This document shows, one piece after another, positions 5,422 to 5,621 of a stretch of DNA of 5,621 nt. Numbering within the stretch: position 1 is the first letter of the stretch; each line of letters starts with the position of its first letter. A program made the position numbers and the translations under genes. The notes below the pieces were generated by a model that saw nothing but the letters and a program-made list of their open reading frames with translations, had not been told where the DNA came from and did no database searches. The DNA is taken from assembly GCA_903835275.1 (NCBI GenBank), contig CAILMK010000301.1:1-5621 (forward strand), read 5' to 3'. The DNA comes from an uncultured bacterium (lineage in GTDB: Bacteria > Bacteroidota > Bacteroidia > CAILMK01).

Positions 5422-5429
5422 TAATTTTG
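5422..5429 (+). promoter_or_regulatory. Candidate -7 box of lptB with an extremely short leader
   Basis: TAATTTTG is a perfect TAnnTTTG, ending 10 bases before the lptB ATG. A start 5-7 bases downstream would leave a leader of only about 4-5 bases. No TTG/TTTG is found at the right distance upstream, so the promoter is half-supported. lptB could also be read through from recJ. Confidence 0.45.
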
Positions 5430-5439
5430 TACTTTATCT

Positions 5440-5621
5440 ATGAAGCTAAGAGCAGAAGACCTTGTTAAAACATACCGCGGGAGAACCGTTGTAAATCACG
5501 TTTCCGTGGAAGTGGAACAAGGTGAAATAGTTGGTCTTCTTGGCCCTAACGGTGCCGGGAAAACCACTTCGTTTTATATGATCGTCGGTTTTGTCCGTCC
5601 TGAAATGGGGCGTATTTATCT
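5440..5621 (+). CDS. lptB: Lipopolysaccharide export ATP-binding protein LptB, N-terminal part (cut by right edge)
   Basis: The cytoplasmic ATPase of the LptB2FGC transporter, which extracts lipopolysaccharide from the inner membrane and pushes it along the Lpt bridge to the outer membrane. Only the first 60 codons are in the window. They read [22 protein letters not shown], the A-loop region with the base-stacking aromatic Y12. Then come [20 protein letters not shown] with Walker A at 35-43 (K41 and T42 bind the phosphates) and [13 protein letters not shown]. The [19 protein letters not shown] wording is specific to LptB among ABC ATPases. Signature motif, Walker B and switch His lie beyond the edge. 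The ATG at 5440 fits the family N-terminus exactly. The neighbour recJ is unrelated in function. Confidence 0.95.
   Translation, partial: MKLRAEDLVKTYRGRTVVNHVSVEVEQGEIVGLLGPNGAGKTTSFYMIVGFVRPEMGRIY

Noticed and set aside
5200..5424. Plus-strand open frame running from recJ into the recJ-lptB gap
   Set aside because: Most of it overlaps recJ in another frame, and the Ile/Leu-rich product has no recognisable feature.
5355..5439. Terminator between recJ and lptB
   Set aside because: The only symmetry is the 8-bp GGAATTCC. There is no GC-rich stem followed by a T-tract.

Overview
The window looks like chromosomal DNA of a Bacteroidota bacterium, probably near the Chitinophagales/Sphingobacteriales. 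The evidence is as follows. No start codon has a clear Shine-Dalgarno sequence. Several intergenic regions carry the Bacteroidota -7 promoter box TAnnTTTG. Fmt has the wording AFRMLP that I associate with this phylum. A DUF6496-type Lys/Ala-rich histone-like protein is present. The family-level placement is inference.

Layout, left to right. (1) Positions 1-72, minus strand: an open frame cut by the window edge, possibly the N-terminus of a gene (weak). (2) 94-568, plus: a small outer-membrane beta-barrel-like protein. Its signal peptide lies in the open frame, but no normal start codon does, and an ATG at 94 is one base out of frame. (3) 570-601: a hairpin terminator shared by two convergent genes. 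(4) 624-1643, minus: a membrane-anchored protein with an SRPBCC domain followed by a GyrI-like domain. (5) 1644-1839: an AT-rich divergent promoter region with back-to-back -7 boxes and a 5' hairpin. (6) 1840-2574, plus: the DUF6496/histone-H1-like protein. (7) 2576-3514, minus: fmt, methionyl-tRNA formyltransferase, tail to tail with the previous gene across a single base. (8) 3515-3653: divergent fmt/recJ control region with a good Bacteroidota promoter and a 9-bp inverted repeat. (9) 3654-5354, plus: recJ, single-strand-specific 5'-3' exonuclease. (10) 5440-5621, plus: the start of lptB, the ATPase of the lipopolysaccharide transporter, cut by the window edge.

The right half (fmt, recJ, lptB) is housekeeping: translation initiation, DNA repair and outer-membrane biogenesis. 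They need not share a function; recJ and lptB may be partly co-transcribed. The left half holds accessory or poorly characterised genes, each apparently its own transcription unit. I found no CRISPR array, RNA gene, complete mobile element or defence system, and nothing that amounts to a new multi-gene system. The points most worth a second look are the broken start of the barrel gene, the truncated minus-strand frame at the left edge, the symmetrical promoter elements, and the inverted repeats before recJ and the histone-like gene. No intergenic stretch exceeds 300 bases.
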